Shown: piece after piece, positions 34,484 to 44,059 of the stretch | How the letters are laid out: every line of letters begins with the position of its first letter | How positions within the stretch are numbered: the stretch's first letter is position 1 | NCBI GenBank assembly: GCA_016721625.1 | Contig: JADKHR010000001.1 | Span: 186,001 to 250,000, forward strand | Direction of reading: 5' to 3' | Source: Elusimicrobiota bacterium | GTDB taxonomy: Bacteria; Elusimicrobiota; Elusimicrobia; FEN-1173 | Length of the DNA stretch: 64,000 bases | Notes under the pieces: generated by a model | Databases searched by the model: none | The model's input: only the letters and a program-made list of their open reading frames with translations | What the model was told of the DNA's origin: nothing | Position numbers and translations under genes: made by a program

Positions 34484-35707
34484 ATGGCTTCCGGACCCTG
34501 GGCGGTCACGGGCCCCTGGTCGGCGTCCCAGACGCCCGCCGCCATACGCCGCCGGTATTTCCGGTCGGTGCTCGTTTTGGCGGCCATCCTGGCGCCGCTT
34601 TTCGCGATAACGGTTCTCGTCGGCGAACCGGATAAATACTTTCATAAAATTTTGGATCTTTTGACGGCCTTCGTGGAGAAAAAGGGAGGCCCGGCCTGGA
34701 TTCCCACGGCGGTCACCATCGCCGTCCCCTGCATGGTGGTCCTGGGTCTGATTCAGGTTTTACCCATTTTTCTCGTGTGGTGGGAAATGAAGATCGCGGC
34801 GCATATCCAGGTCCGCCTCGGGCCCATGCGGGTGGGACGGTTCCACGGGATTCTGCAGACCATCGCCGACGGCATCAAACTGTTGTTGAAAGAGGATCTC
34901 ATTCCGGAGGGGGCGGACCGGAAAATACACTTTATCGCGCCGGTGATCGCCGTGGCGCCGGCGTTGGTTTGTTTCGCTCCCATTCCGCTGGGGCACGCGG
35001 GGTTGGCGCCGGTGGGGTTGGACGTGGGCCTGCTTTTCGTCCTCGGCGTGTCCGGACTTTCCGTGATCGGTCTCTTGATGGCGGGGTGGGGATCCAACAA
35101 CAAATACTCCATGTTGGGGGGCCTGCGGGCCGCGGCTCAGGTCGTGTCCTACGAGATCCCCCGCGTGATCTCGGTTTTGCCGGTGGTGATGTGGGCGGGG
35201 ACCCTTTCTCTGGGCGGCATCGCCGCTCACCAAGGGGACCTCTGGCAGGGCTTTCTCCCCAAGTGGTTCATTTTCTATCCCGTGGTGGGGCAGGTTTCCT
35301 TCATCGTTTACTTGATCGCGTCCATCGCCGAAACCAACCGGACCCCCTTCGACATCGCCGAGGCGGAGTCGGAGTTGACGTCGGGGTTTCACACGGAATA
35401 TTCAGGGATGAAATGGGCCATGTTTTTCATGGCGGAATACGCCTACATGTTCCTGGCTTGCGCCCTGGGCGCCGTGCTTTTCCTGGGTGGCGGCGGGGCC
35501 CCTCACCCGCGATTGAACTTCATTCCATCCTATGTCTGGTTTTTCGGAAAAACGTTTTTCCTGGCGTTCCTGTTTATTCTGTTCCGGTGGAGTTACCCCC
35601 GGCTTCGGGTGGACCGGCTCATGGAGTTTTGCTGGAAGTTCCTCCTGCCTTGGTCCCTCGGCAATGTCGCATTGGCCGGGTTCCTGTTTTTGATGAGGAG
35701 CCGGTAA
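34484..35707 (+). CDS. nuoH: NADH-quinone oxidoreductase subunit H
   Basis: 407 residues, about eight membrane helices, with the quinone-tunnel motifs IQVRLGPMRVG, GIKLLLKED and the acidic AETNRTPFDIAEAESEL. An N-terminal extension of about 40 residues precedes the first helix. In standard 14-gene operons nuoE, nuoF and nuoG lie between nuoD and nuoH; here the gap is only 28 nt. Confidence 0.95.
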   Translation: MASGPWAVTGPWSASQTPAAIRRRYFRSVLVLAAILAPLFAITVLVGEPDKYFHKILDLLTAFVEKKGGPAWIPTAVTIAVPCMVVLGLIQVLPIFLVWWEMKIAAHIQVRLGPMRVGRFHGILQTIADGIKLLLKEDLIPEGADRKIHFIAPVIAVAPALVCFAPIPLGHAGLAPVGLDVGLLFVLGVSGLSVIGLLMAGWGSNNKYSMLGGLRAAAQVVSYEIPRVISVLPVVMWAGTLSLGGIAAHQGDLWQGFLPKWFIFYPVVGQVSFIVYLIASIAETNRTPFDIAEAESELTSGFHTEYSGMKWAMFFMAEYAYMFLACALGAVLFLGGGGAPHPRLNFIPSYVWFFGKTFFLAFLFILFRWSYPRLRVDRLMEFCWKFLLPWSLGNVALAGFLFLMRSR

Positions 35708-36240
35708 TGTTCGCTTACCTTAAGACCGTGTTTCAGACCTCCGTGGGATTGATGAAGGGGTTGAAAATCACGCTCCGGCATTTGTTTCTTCCCGCCATCA
35801 CCGTCCAATATCCCTACGAAAAGTTGAATCTCTCGGAGCGTTTTCGCGGCGCCCTGGCGTTCCATCCGGAGATCTGCATTTCCTGCGAGATGTGCGTTCG
35901 CGCCTGTCCTTCGGTGTGTATTTCCCTGGAAGCGAAACGGAACGAGGAAACCAAGAAAAAAGATCTGGCTTGGTACAAAATCGATTTCGGCAAGTGCAAC
36001 TATTGCCGCCTTTGCGAGGAGGCGTGCCCCACCAAGCCTAAATCCGTCCACCACACGAAGGAATATGAACTCACTTTCACGGGCCGAAACGAGTTCGTGA
36101 TGGACTGGCGGCCGGAGGTGGCTCAACCCCAAGGGTCGGACGTGGGGCAGATTTGGACCTCTTTCACGGCGCGGGGCCAAAAGTTGGGCCTGGACCCCAA
36201 AACCAATGCCTCCTCCACGCCATCGGAACCGGTGGCTTGA
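35707..36240 (+). CDS. nuoI: NADH-quinone oxidoreductase subunit I
   Basis: 177 residues with two [4Fe-4S] motifs, CISCEMCVRACP (about 58-69) and CNYCRLCEEACP (about 98-109), clusters N6a and N6b. The N-terminal amphipathic region resembles NuoI. Starts on the last base of the nuoH stop. If NuoEFG is truly absent, this subunit would take electrons directly from ferredoxin. Confidence 0.95.
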   Translation: MFAYLKTVFQTSVGLMKGLKITLRHLFLPAITVQYPYEKLNLSERFRGALAFHPEICISCEMCVRACPSVCISLEAKRNEETKKKDLAWYKIDFGKCNYCRLCEEACPTKPKSVHHTKEYELTFTGRNEFVMDWRPEVAQPQGSDVGQIWTSFTARGQKLGLDPKTNASSTPSEPVA

Positions 36241-36253
36241 ATGGGACTTCCTT

Positions 36254-36745
36254 ATGATTGAGGCGGCGGTGTTCCTGTTGTTGGTTCTAATGGTTCTCGT
36301 TCCGGCTGTTCTGGCCGTGAGCTTGAAAAATATTTTCCATTGCGCGCTCTGGCTGGTGGTGTCCTTGACGGGTGTGGCGGGGCTCTTTGCCATGCTGGGA
36401 TCGGATTTCCTTTTTGTGGCGCAGATCTTGGTCTATGCCGGGGGGATTACGGTGCTTCTTCTTTTCGTGGTTCTGCTTTCGGGGAGTCCCAAGGATTGGG
36501 TTGTCAAACAGGTCAACAGCCAATGGGTGTGGAGCCTTCTTCTCGCCGGTATTTTCACGGCGCTCTTGGCCACCCTTTTCCGCCAGTTGCCCGAGGCGGC
36601 TTCTTTGGGGGAAACGAAGCCGGTGACGGAAGCCTTGGGTCTCGTGCTGGTTCGAGACCTGGCGCTTCCTTTTGAGGCGGTATCGCTGGTTCTCCTGGCC
36701 GCTTTGGTGGGCGCCATTCACTTCGGAAAAAGGACGCGGGCCTAA
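36254..36745 (+). CDS. nuoJ: NADH-quinone oxidoreductase subunit J
   Basis: 163 residues, five membrane helices. The conserved FVAQILVYAGGITVL region of helix 3 is present. ATG 36254 was chosen because the longer frame from 36206 overlaps nuoI and lacks a ribosome site. The stop overlaps the nuoK ATG. Confidence 0.93.
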   Translation: MIEAAVFLLLVLMVLVPAVLAVSLKNIFHCALWLVVSLTGVAGLFAMLGSDFLFVAQILVYAGGITVLLLFVVLLSGSPKDWVVKQVNSQWVWSLLLAGIFTALLATLFRQLPEAASLGETKPVTEALGLVLVRDLALPFEAVSLVLLAALVGAIHFGKRTRA

Positions 36746-37053
36746 TGGTCGGCCTGATCGGTTACTTGATGGTGGGAGCGGCGCTTTTGGGCATCGGGAT
36801 CTTCGGCGCCCTTTCGCGCCGTAATATCCTCAGCGTTCTGATCGGGATCGAATTGATGTTCAACGCCGCGAACATTAATTTCGTGGCCTTCAACCGTTAT
36901 CTTCATCCGGGCCAACCCTGGGGGCAGGGGTTCGCGGTGTTCGTGATCGCCTTGGCCGCGGGGGAAGCGGTGGTGGGATTGGCTCTCGTTTTGGCGATCT
37001 ATCGAAACTTTAAAACGGTCTTGGCTGAAAATCTAGACCTCCTAAAAGGCTGA
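36745..37053 (+). CDS. nuoK: NADH-quinone oxidoreductase subunit K
   Basis: 102 residues, three membrane helices, carrying the conserved buried Glu residues in IGIELMFNAANIN and in AAGEAVVGLAL. Typical NuoK length; overlaps nuoJ by 1 nt and ends 1 nt before nuoL. Confidence 0.95.
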   Translation: MVGLIGYLMVGAALLGIGIFGALSRRNILSVLIGIELMFNAANINFVAFNRYLHPGQPWGQGFAVFVIALAAGEAVVGLALVLAIYRNFKTVLAENLDLLKG

Positions 37054-37054
37054 C

Positions 37055-39028
37055 ATGTTGAACCACGCGTATCTCATCCCTCTTTTGCCTCTCCTGGCCT
37101 CTCTGGTCATCCTGTTCTTCGGGAAGAGGCTTCCCTTGGGGGGCGCTTGGCTCGGGATCTTGGCCGCGGGTTGGGGGATCGCCCACTCTTTCGGTATTTT
37201 GGGAACGGTCTACGCCCATCCCGAGGTTCTCAACCAGCTGGGCGTTTCCGGGCGATTCTTCGAGGCCACCTGGGATTGGTTCACGGTGGGAAACGCGCGG
37301 GTGGAAATGGGCGTCATGATCGACGGCATGGCGGCGCTGATGCTCGTGGTGGTGACAGTGGTTTCCTTCCTGGTGCAGGTGTATTCCCTGGGATACCAGC
37401 ACGGCAAGCCCCGCTTCTCGCGCTATTACGCTTACCTCTCATTTTTCACCTCCGCCATGTTGATCCTGGTGGTAGCTAACAACCTCCTTCAATTCTTCAT
37501 GGGATGGGAGTTGATGGGACTTTCCTCCTACCTTCTGATCGGTTTTGAATTCGAGCGGCCCGCCGCGGCTTACGCGAGCCGGAAAGCGTTTATCACGACC
37601 CGGGTGGGCGATGTGGGTTTCTATTTGGGCCTGCTCCTGCTTTTCACCACCCTCGGGACTTTGAACTTCGGAATCATCGGGAGCGAATACGTCGCCAAGA
37701 TTTCCCCGGCGCTGGCCACCGTGATCGCTCTCTTGCTCTTCGCCGGGGCGGTGGGAAAATCCGCCCAGGTACCGCTTCATGTGTGGTTGCCGGACGCCAT
37801 GGAAGGCCCCACGCCTGTGTCGGCGCTGATCCACGCGGCCACCATGGTGGCCGCCGGGGTGTTTTTACTGGCGCGCTTTCATTTCCTTTTCGCTCTGTCG
37901 CCGGTGGCCAAAACGATCGTGGCCTGGACGGGCGGGGTCACCGCCCTGGGGGCCGCCTTGAGTGCCTTAACGGCCACGGACATCAAGAAAGTGCTGGCTT
38001 ACTCCACCATCAGTCAATTGGGGTTCATGGTGATCGCCATGGGGGTGGGAAGTCCCCAGGCGGGTATCTTTCATTTAACCACGCACGCCTTCTTCAAGGC
38101 CCTTCTTTTCCTGGGGGCCGGAAGTGTGATCCACGCCGTTCACACCAACGAAATGCCGCTCATGGGCGGGTTGGCCAAAAAAATGCCTGTCACCGCCATC
38201 GCCATGATCTGCGCGTGGCTGGCGATTATCGGGTTCCCCTATGTGGGGTCCGGGTTCTACAGCAAAGAGGCCATCCTGGGAGCCATCCTGGAAGACCATC
38301 GATACGTTCTTTTCGGCGTGGCCGTTTTCTCGGCTTTTCTCACCACGTTTTATATGACTCGGCTCATGGTTCTGACGTTTTGGGGTTCGCCTCGGGATGC
38401 CCATCGGTTCGGCCATGCCGAGGAGAGCGGGCCCAGCATGATATACCCGCTCATGGTTTTGGCAGTATTTTCCGTGGTCACGGGCTTCCTGCTGGAATAC
38501 CCCTTTCCTCTGGAAAAATGGGTGTCTCTCCCCGGTGCCCTGGCGGAGGGGGCCCACGGCGGGGCCCACGCGTTGGTTTTGTCCGCCTCCTTGGCGGCCC
38601 TCGCTTTGGGTTTGGGTCTTGCCTTTACGATGTACATCGGTAATTCGCCGGACCCGGCCCGTGTGGCGGCCCGGTTTCCCGCGCTCTACGAAATCGTCAC
38701 GGTTCGTTATTTCGACCGGTTCTATTTAAAACTGGCCGATTGGTTTTGTTTCGTACCGGCCCGGGTGTTGGCGGCCTTTGACTATAACGTTCTCGACCAG
38801 TTTTTTGTGGACGGGGTCGGTCGGTTGGGGACAAAACTCTCGCGGGTTCAGCGATGGGTGGACGACCACATCGTGGACGGAATATTTGTCGATGGTTTCG
38901 GCTGGCTGGCCCTGCGGGCTGGCGCGGCCTTCCGTTCCCTTGAGTCGGGGGCGGTGCAGAATTATCTTTTGGCGGCGGCTTTGGGCGTGGGCGCGTTGGT
39001 GCTCTGGGCCGCGGGTGTTTTTGGATAA
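37055..39028 (+). CDS. nuoL: NADH-quinone oxidoreductase subunit L
   Basis: 657 residues, antiporter-like proton channel. FFMGWELMGLSSYLLIGF holds the conserved helix-5 Glu, VPLHVWLPDAMEGPTPVSAL the helix-8 Lys region. The C-terminal part forms the long lateral helix. Full length, no frame break. Confidence 0.96.
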   Translation: MLNHAYLIPLLPLLASLVILFFGKRLPLGGAWLGILAAGWGIAHSFGILGTVYAHPEVLNQLGVSGRFFEATWDWFTVGNARVEMGVMIDGMAALMLVVVTVVSFLVQVYSLGYQHGKPRFSRYYAYLSFFTSAMLILVVANNLLQFFMGWELMGLSSYLLIGFEFERPAAAYASRKAFITTRVGDVGFYLGLLLLFTTLGTLNFGIIGSEYVAKISPALATVIALLLFAGAVGKSAQVPLHVWLPDAMEGPTPVSALIHAATMVAAGVFLLARFHFLFALSPVAKTIVAWTGGVTALGAALSALTATDIKKVLAYSTISQLGFMVIAMGVGSPQAGIFHLTTHAFFKALLFLGAGSVIHAVHTNEMPLMGGLAKKMPVTAIAMICAWLAIIGFPYVGSGFYSKEAILGAILEDHRYVLFGVAVFSAFLTTFYMTRLMVLTFWGSPRDAHRFGHAEESGPSMIYPLMVLAVFSVVTGFLLEYPFPLEKWVSLPGALAEGAHGGAHALVLSASLAALALGLGLAFTMYIGNSPDPARVAARFPALYEIVTVRYFDRFYLKLADWFCFVPARVLAAFDYNVLDQFFVDGVGRLGTKLSRVQRWVDDHIVDGIFVDGFGWLALRAGAAFRSLESGAVQNYLLAAALGVGALVLWAAGVFG

Positions 39029-39049
39029 ATTCCTGAGGAGCGACCGTAT

Positions 39050-40540
39050 ATGTTAAGCGTAACGACTTTTCTCCCGTTGGTCGGGGGTCTTTTGATTCTG
39101 GTTCTTCCTAAAGAACGGAAGGGGCTGATCCGCGCCGTGGCGGTGCTGGCCGCCGGGGCGGCCCTGGTGGCATCGATTTTGGCGTGGATGCGTTTTGACG
39201 CGGCCACGGCCGATTGGGCCCACATGCAATTGGTGGAGCGTTGCTCCTGGATTCCGACCTTTGGCATTCATTACGCCTTGGGCGTCGATGGCCTTTCTTT
39301 GCCGCTGGTGCTTTTGACCACGCTTCTTTCATTGGTTTCGATCATCGCGTCCTTCGGCATTGAAAATCGAATCAAAGAATATTTCTTTTGGTTCCTCCTG
39401 CTGGAAACCGGAATGTTGGGGGTCTTCGTTTCTCTGGATATGTTCCTGTTTTATGTTTTCTGGGAAATCACCCTGGTCCCCATGTATTTCTTGATCGGGA
39501 TTTGGGGGGGACCGAAGAAAGAATACGCGGCGGTGAAGTTCTTCCTCTATACCTTGGCGGGAAGCGTGTTCATGTTGCTGGGAATCTTGGCCCTTTATTT
39601 CTCCAGCGAACCTCGGACGTTCGACATGGTTGAGTTGGCGCGACAATCCACGACGTTTGTGGGGCCTCGGTTCCTTTGGGTGTTTTTGGCGCTTTTCGTC
39701 GGGTTTGCGGTGAAGGTTCCCGCGTTCCCTTTCCACACTTGGTTGCCCCTGGCCCACGTGGAAGCCCCCACGGCGGTGTCCGTGATCCTGGCGGGCGTGT
39801 TGTTGAAAATGGGAACATACGGCCTGCTACGGGTTTCTTATAGCATCCTCCCCGAAGCGACGCGCTGGTTCATGCCCTTTCTTTTAATCATCGCCTTCAT
39901 CAACATCGTTTACGGCGCCTTCTGCGCCATGAGTCAAAAAGACATGAAACGCATGGTGGCCTATTCCTCGGTCAACCACATGGGGTACTGCCTGCTGGGC
40001 ATGGCCTCGATCACCGGAACGAACCCTGCGGCAGGGCTTTCCGGTGCGGTTCTCCAAATGGTGACCCACGGGATCATTACGGGGAGTCTCTTCCTTTTGG
40101 TCGGTGTCATTTACGACCAGGCCCATACCCGGAATATCGACGAGTTCGGCGGACTCGGCGCCCGGTTGCCGATTTTTGCCGGTATCATGACGGTTCAGGC
40201 CATGGCGTCCCTGGGTTTGCCGGGTCTGGCGGGATTCGTTTCGGAGTTCCTCTGTTACCTGGGCGGCTTCGGCCTCCGAACCCAACTTCTCTGGGTGGGT
40301 TTCTCCGTCATCGGCATCGTGGTCACGGCGGCGTTTTTCCTTAAACTGATCAAGGATGTTTTTCTTGGGCCGTTCAATCCCCGATGGGAAGGCCACCTAA
40401 AAGAAATGAGCGTTCGGGAATTGTGGACCACGGTTCCGCTCGTGTCCCTCACGATCTTGATCGGGGTTTATCCGGCCTTCCTTCTTCAGATGATGGGGCC
40501 CACCCTGGAACAGTTGATCCGGCACGTGGTGGGCGGGTAA
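39050..40540 (+). CDS. nuoM: NADH-quinone oxidoreductase subunit M
   Basis: 496 residues, antiporter-like. FYVFWEITLVPMYFLIGIWG with the conserved Glu, FAVKVPAFPFHTWLPLAHVE with the Lys, and YSSVNHMGYC are present. Shine-Dalgarno GAGGAG 11 nt before ATG 39050. Confidence 0.96.
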   Translation: MLSVTTFLPLVGGLLILVLPKERKGLIRAVAVLAAGAALVASILAWMRFDAATADWAHMQLVERCSWIPTFGIHYALGVDGLSLPLVLLTTLLSLVSIIASFGIENRIKEYFFWFLLLETGMLGVFVSLDMFLFYVFWEITLVPMYFLIGIWGGPKKEYAAVKFFLYTLAGSVFMLLGILALYFSSEPRTFDMVELARQSTTFVGPRFLWVFLALFVGFAVKVPAFPFHTWLPLAHVEAPTAVSVILAGVLLKMGTYGLLRVSYSILPEATRWFMPFLLIIAFINIVYGAFCAMSQKDMKRMVAYSSVNHMGYCLLGMASITGTNPAAGLSGAVLQMVTHGIITGSLFLLVGVIYDQAHTRNIDEFGGLGARLPIFAGIMTVQAMASLGLPGLAGFVSEFLCYLGGFGLRTQLLWVGFSVIGIVVTAAFFLKLIKDVFLGPFNPRWEGHLKEMSVRELWTTVPLVSLTILIGVYPAFLLQMMGPTLEQLIRHVVGG

Positions 40541-40564
40541 CCCCAGGGGCTTGAAGGAAACCCC

Positions 40565-41980
40565 ATGATCGCTTCGCTCTCCCTCATCCGCGCTGAACTT
40601 CTTTTGACGGCCGCCGCCGTTTTCCTGCTCTTATTGGACAACGGCCGGCAGGAGCGGAAAGGCCTTTCGGTTTGGATCGCCGGGTTGGCCTTGGGGATCG
40701 GCGCATGGCTGGTGTTGGACAGCTCGGACGGAACGGCGTTCAACGTTGAGACGCTGGACGCCGGGGGGCGGTTTCTGAAGGTCTTGATTCTGGGCGCGGT
40801 CTTGCTGGTCTTGGCTCTTTGCCATGGATTTTCCGGTTTCGAGGGAACGGAAGACCATCCGTTTCACTGGTGCACGTTTGCCGGCCTTTTACTGCTGTCT
40901 TCGGTCGGGCTGTTGCTGATGGTGTCGGCCAATGATTTCCTGATGATCCTGATCTCCGTCGAGCTGGTCAGCGTGACCTCCTTCATTTTGACGGGCTTCC
41001 GAAAGGACGATCGGCGGGGGAGCGAAGCGGCGATCAAATATTTCCTGGTGGGGGCTTTTTCTTCGGGCCTCATGGTGTATGGAATGTCCCTTCTATACGG
41101 AGTAACCGGCGGAACGTCGGTGAGCTCCCTTTTCGGCCCCGGCGTCGCGAGCCTTCCGGCGCTCCCCCTCACGGGAGCACTGTTCTTCCTGTTGGCGGGA
41201 TTCGGGTTTAAGTTGGCGCTGGTGCCCTTTCATATGTGGGCCCCGGATGTTTACGAAGGCGCGCCCACCCCGATCACGGCTTTCCTTTCGGTGGCGCCCA
41301 AAGCGGCGGCGTTCGGTTTGATGATCCGGGTGTTTCAAAACCATGGGGCCTTGCATGTCTCGACGCTCCTGGCGGTTCTGGCCGCGCTCACCATGACCGT
41401 GGGGAATTTGGCGGCGCTTCGACAGACCAACGTCAAACGTCTCTTGGCGTATTCGTCCATCGCTCAAATGGGGTATGTGATGATGGGGATCGTGGCGGCG
41501 GGTCCGGCCGGTCTGCGGTCGGTTCTGGTTTACCTCACGGCCTATGTGTTCACGAATCTCGGGGCCTTTGCCAGCGTCATCGCCGTGACCGAGGACGCGA
41601 AAACGGAATCCATCGAGGGTTTCGCCGGGTTGGCTTTCCGCTCCTTTCCTCTGGCCCTCTTGACAACCTTTTTTCTCCTGTCCCTCACCGGCATTCCTCC
41701 CCTGGTTGGGTTCATTGGTAAGTTCTCTCTTTTTTCGGCCGTTCTTCAAACTCCCGGCCTGGTCTGGCTGGCGGTGGTGGGCGCCGTCAATAGCGTCATT
41801 TCCTTGGCCTATTATTTTTCCATTGTGAGAGTGATGTTCTTTGTTCCGGCTTCGCGGATGGAGCGGGTTTCCCTGTCTCTGCCGGTGCGGGGGTGCCTGG
41901 GTGTGACGTCTTTGGCCACGGTGGGGGTGGGGGTGTTTCCCAATCTTCTGTTGGTGCTCGTCAAGGCCGTATGGCCCTAG
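40565..41980 (+). CDS. nuoN: NADH-quinone oxidoreductase subunit N
   Basis: 471 residues, antiporter-like. ISVELVSVTSFILTGF, FKLALVPFHMWAPDVYEGAP and YSSIAQMGYVMMG are the NuoN signatures. Last gene of the nuo cluster; the prenyl synthase ATG lies inside its 3' end, which ties quinone side-chain synthesis to complex I expression. Confidence 0.95.
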   Translation: MIASLSLIRAELLLTAAAVFLLLLDNGRQERKGLSVWIAGLALGIGAWLVLDSSDGTAFNVETLDAGGRFLKVLILGAVLLVLALCHGFSGFEGTEDHPFHWCTFAGLLLLSSVGLLLMVSANDFLMILISVELVSVTSFILTGFRKDDRRGSEAAIKYFLVGAFSSGLMVYGMSLLYGVTGGTSVSSLFGPGVASLPALPLTGALFFLLAGFGFKLALVPFHMWAPDVYEGAPTPITAFLSVAPKAAAFGLMIRVFQNHGALHVSTLLAVLAALTMTVGNLAALRQTNVKRLLAYSSIAQMGYVMMGIVAAGPAGLRSVLVYLTAYVFTNLGAFASVIAVTEDAKTESIEGFAGLAFRSFPLALLTTFFLLSLTGIPPLVGFIGKFSLFSAVLQTPGLVWLAVVGAVNSVISLAYYFSIVRVMFFVPASRMERVSLSLPVRGCLGVTSLATVGVGVFPNLLLVLVKAVWP

Positions 41981-42969
41981 TCCTCAAATTATTGGAACCG
42001 GTGTTGCGGGCCGAGGAAGCTCGGGAGTTGACGTCTTTTCTCGCGGAAATAGAGGAAACTCTGTCCGGCGTGGCCCGGTCCAAAACGGGTTTTTTGGCCC
42101 AGCTGACGGATTATGTTTTGACGGGTTCCGGCAAGCGGGTGCGGCCCGCGTTGGTGTTTCTGGGGTCTCAATTTGGGAAAACCGACCGCGCGGCCCTTCG
42201 GGAAACGGCGCTGGCGGTGGAAATGATCCACATCGCCACGCTCATCCATGACGATCTCGTGGACGAAGCGGTCATCCGCCGCCAACGGCCCACCGTGGGA
42301 GTCAAATTCGGAGAAGGATCCGCGGTCCTTCTGGGCGACTACGTGTACGCCGAGGCGTTTCAGCGATTGAGCGGTCTCCGGCTTTCGGACCTGATGACGC
42401 TTTTCGCGGGCGCCACCATGAGCATGTGCGAAGGGGAGATTGCCCAATACGAAACCCGTTACCGCTTCGATTTGTCCGAGGAGCTTTACCTTTCCTTCCT
42501 GAGAAAAAAAACCGCTTCCTTGATGGCCGCGGCCTGCCGGGCGGGCGGGATGCTGGCCGGCCTCCCGGAGGGATCCCTGAAGGCCTTGGAAACGTTCGGC
42601 GACCGCTTGGGCCTGGCGTTTCAAATCGTCGACGACATTTTGGATATTGAGGGGGACGAGGCCGTGGTGGGGAAAACCCTGCACACGGACCTCATCCACG
42701 GAAAAATGACCCTGCCGTTGATCGATTTCGCCGCGGGCCTTTCAACGGAAAAAGAGCGGGGCCGATTCCAGGATACCTTGCGGAACCCCAACGGGCGGGT
42801 GGACGCATTTATCGCGGAATTAAGGCGTTCCGGGGTGCTGGCGCGTTCAAAGGAAAAAGTTCGGACGCTTTTGGGGGAAGCGGAGGTGGCTCTGGCCCCC
42901 CTTCCGGATCTCCCCGCGAAGGCGCTCTTGCTCGATGTGGCGCGGCGTTTGTCCGACCGAAGGGTTTGA
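41971..42969 (+). CDS. Polyprenyl diphosphate synthase
   Basis: 332 residues. First Asp-rich motif HDDLVDEA with RRQRPTVG, second IVDDILDIEGD, and GKRVRPAL near the N-terminus. The size and motifs are those of long-chain trans-prenyl synthases (octaprenyl or heptaprenyl type) that make menaquinone side chains. ATG 41971 overlaps nuoN by 10 nt. Chain length cannot be read from the sequence. Confidence 0.9.
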   Translation: MALVLKLLEPVLRAEEARELTSFLAEIEETLSGVARSKTGFLAQLTDYVLTGSGKRVRPALVFLGSQFGKTDRAALRETALAVEMIHIATLIHDDLVDEAVIRRQRPTVGVKFGEGSAVLLGDYVYAEAFQRLSGLRLSDLMTLFAGATMSMCEGEIAQYETRYRFDLSEELYLSFLRKKTASLMAAACRAGGMLAGLPEGSLKALETFGDRLGLAFQIVDDILDIEGDEAVVGKTLHTDLIHGKMTLPLIDFAAGLSTEKERGRFQDTLRNPNGRVDAFIAELRRSGVLARSKEKVRTLLGEAEVALAPLPDLPAKALLLDVARRLSDRRV

Positions 42970-42986
42970 TTTTTTAGGAGGCTCTT

Positions 42987-43181
42987 ATGTTTGGTATGGG
43001 ATGGCAGGAACTGTTTTTGGTTTTGTTGATCGCGCTTCTTTTCTTCGGCCCGAACAACCTTCCTGAATTGGGGAAAAGTCTTGGAAAGGCCATTTCCGCT
43101 TTTAAGAAAGGTTTGAAAGAAGGGGAAGAAGAAGGAAGCGGGACCCCTTCGGTCCGGCCCCCTGCCCCCCCCCAAGCGTAA
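42987..43181 (+). CDS. tatA: Twin-arginine translocase subunit TatA
   Basis: 64 residues: short N-terminal membrane helix with FGMGWQELFLVLLIALLFFG, the FGP hinge, then the amphipathic helix LPELGKSLGKAISAFKKG and an acidic, Pro-rich tail. Shine-Dalgarno TAGGAGG before ATG 42987. Followed by tatC; no separate tatB is seen. Confidence 0.95.
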   Translation: MFGMGWQELFLVLLIALLFFGPNNLPELGKSLGKAISAFKKGLKEGEEEGSGTPSVRPPAPPQA

Positions 43182-43264
43182 TCCTTCGAACCGATTGAGG
43201 TTCCTTCCGCTGTGCGCGGCTTTTTCGCCCGCTTTTGCGTCTTTTACCCCCTGTGAAAAAACTC

Positions 43265-43990
43265 ATGTCAACCTCGAATTTTCCCTCTGATACGCCCCTG
43301 GACCGGGGGCGTCCTTTGTCGGAGCATTTGGGGGAATTGCGGGGACGGCTCATCTGGAGCCTGTCAACGGTGGGCGGGTTGGTGGTGCCGGGATGGTACC
43401 TCAGCCGGATTTTGATCGTGCAAATGACGCGGGTCACCGGGCCCCTGGTGTTCCTCTCCCCGACGGAAGCCTTTGGCGCACAGTTGAGGCTGGCGGGGAT
43501 CCTTGGGTTGGTTTTGGGAGCGCCGGTCCTCCTTTATCACCTGTGGCGATTCATCGGCGTGGCTCTCACGGTGAGCGAGCGTCGGGTGGTACTCGGCGCC
43601 CTTCCCATTTCTTACATGTTGTTCGCGGTGGGGTCTGCGTTGGGCTGGTTCGTGATCGTTCCCGCGGGGATGCGTTTTCTGGTTGGGTTTTCATCGCCGG
43701 AAATCCGGCCGACGCTTTCCGTGGAAGCGTGCGTGAGCTTCGCCCTATGGACCTCCTTCGGCTTGGGGATCCTCTTTCAACTTCCGGTGGTGATCGGCGC
43801 TTTGGCCCACTGGGGATTGGTGCGGGCCGCCGTGCTCGTTCGCTATCGGCGCCACGCGTTTTTGGGCATCTTGATGGTGGCCGCGATCCTCACGCCCGGG
43901 CCGGACGTTTTTTCGCAACTGCTTTTGGCTCTGCCCACGTACGCGCTCTTTGAGGTTTCCGTCTTGTTCGCCCGGTTTCTGGAGCCTTGA
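43265..43990 (+). CDS. tatC: Twin-arginine translocase subunit TatC
   Basis: About 241 residues, six membrane helices. LSEHLGELRGRLIWSL is the N-terminal signature and SPTEAF and ILTPGPDVFSQLLLALP follow. The start is ATG 43265 or GTG 43253, both in frame with a short spacer after tatA. It is the Tat substrate receptor; the giant protein at 1-9800 has a weak RR motif in its signal sequence. Confidence 0.93.
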   Translation: MSTSNFPSDTPLDRGRPLSEHLGELRGRLIWSLSTVGGLVVPGWYLSRILIVQMTRVTGPLVFLSPTEAFGAQLRLAGILGLVLGAPVLLYHLWRFIGVALTVSERRVVLGALPISYMLFAVGSALGWFVIVPAGMRFLVGFSSPEIRPTLSVEACVSFALWTSFGLGILFQLPVVIGALAHWGLVRAAVLVRYRRHAFLGILMVAAILTPGPDVFSQLLLALPTYALFEVSVLFARFLEP

Positions 43991-44016
43991 CAGGGAACGT
44001 CGGCTTGTTGTAAATT
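43987..44016 (+). promoter_or_regulatory. Promoter of the ferredoxin gene
   Basis: Consensus TTGACA at 43987-43992 (overlapping the tatC stop), 18-nt spacer, TAAATT at 44011-44016. Predicted start is about 44023, with AAGGGAGAA before the ATG at 44060. Confidence 0.55.
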
Positions 44017-44059
44017 AAGGTTTCAATTTTGAATCCAAACAAATTAAGGGAGAACCCGC

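Noticed and set aside
34777..36240. 487-codon plus-strand frame beginning inside nuoH
   Set aside because: Its first part is an out-of-frame reading of nuoH; only the end from 35707 is real (nuoI).
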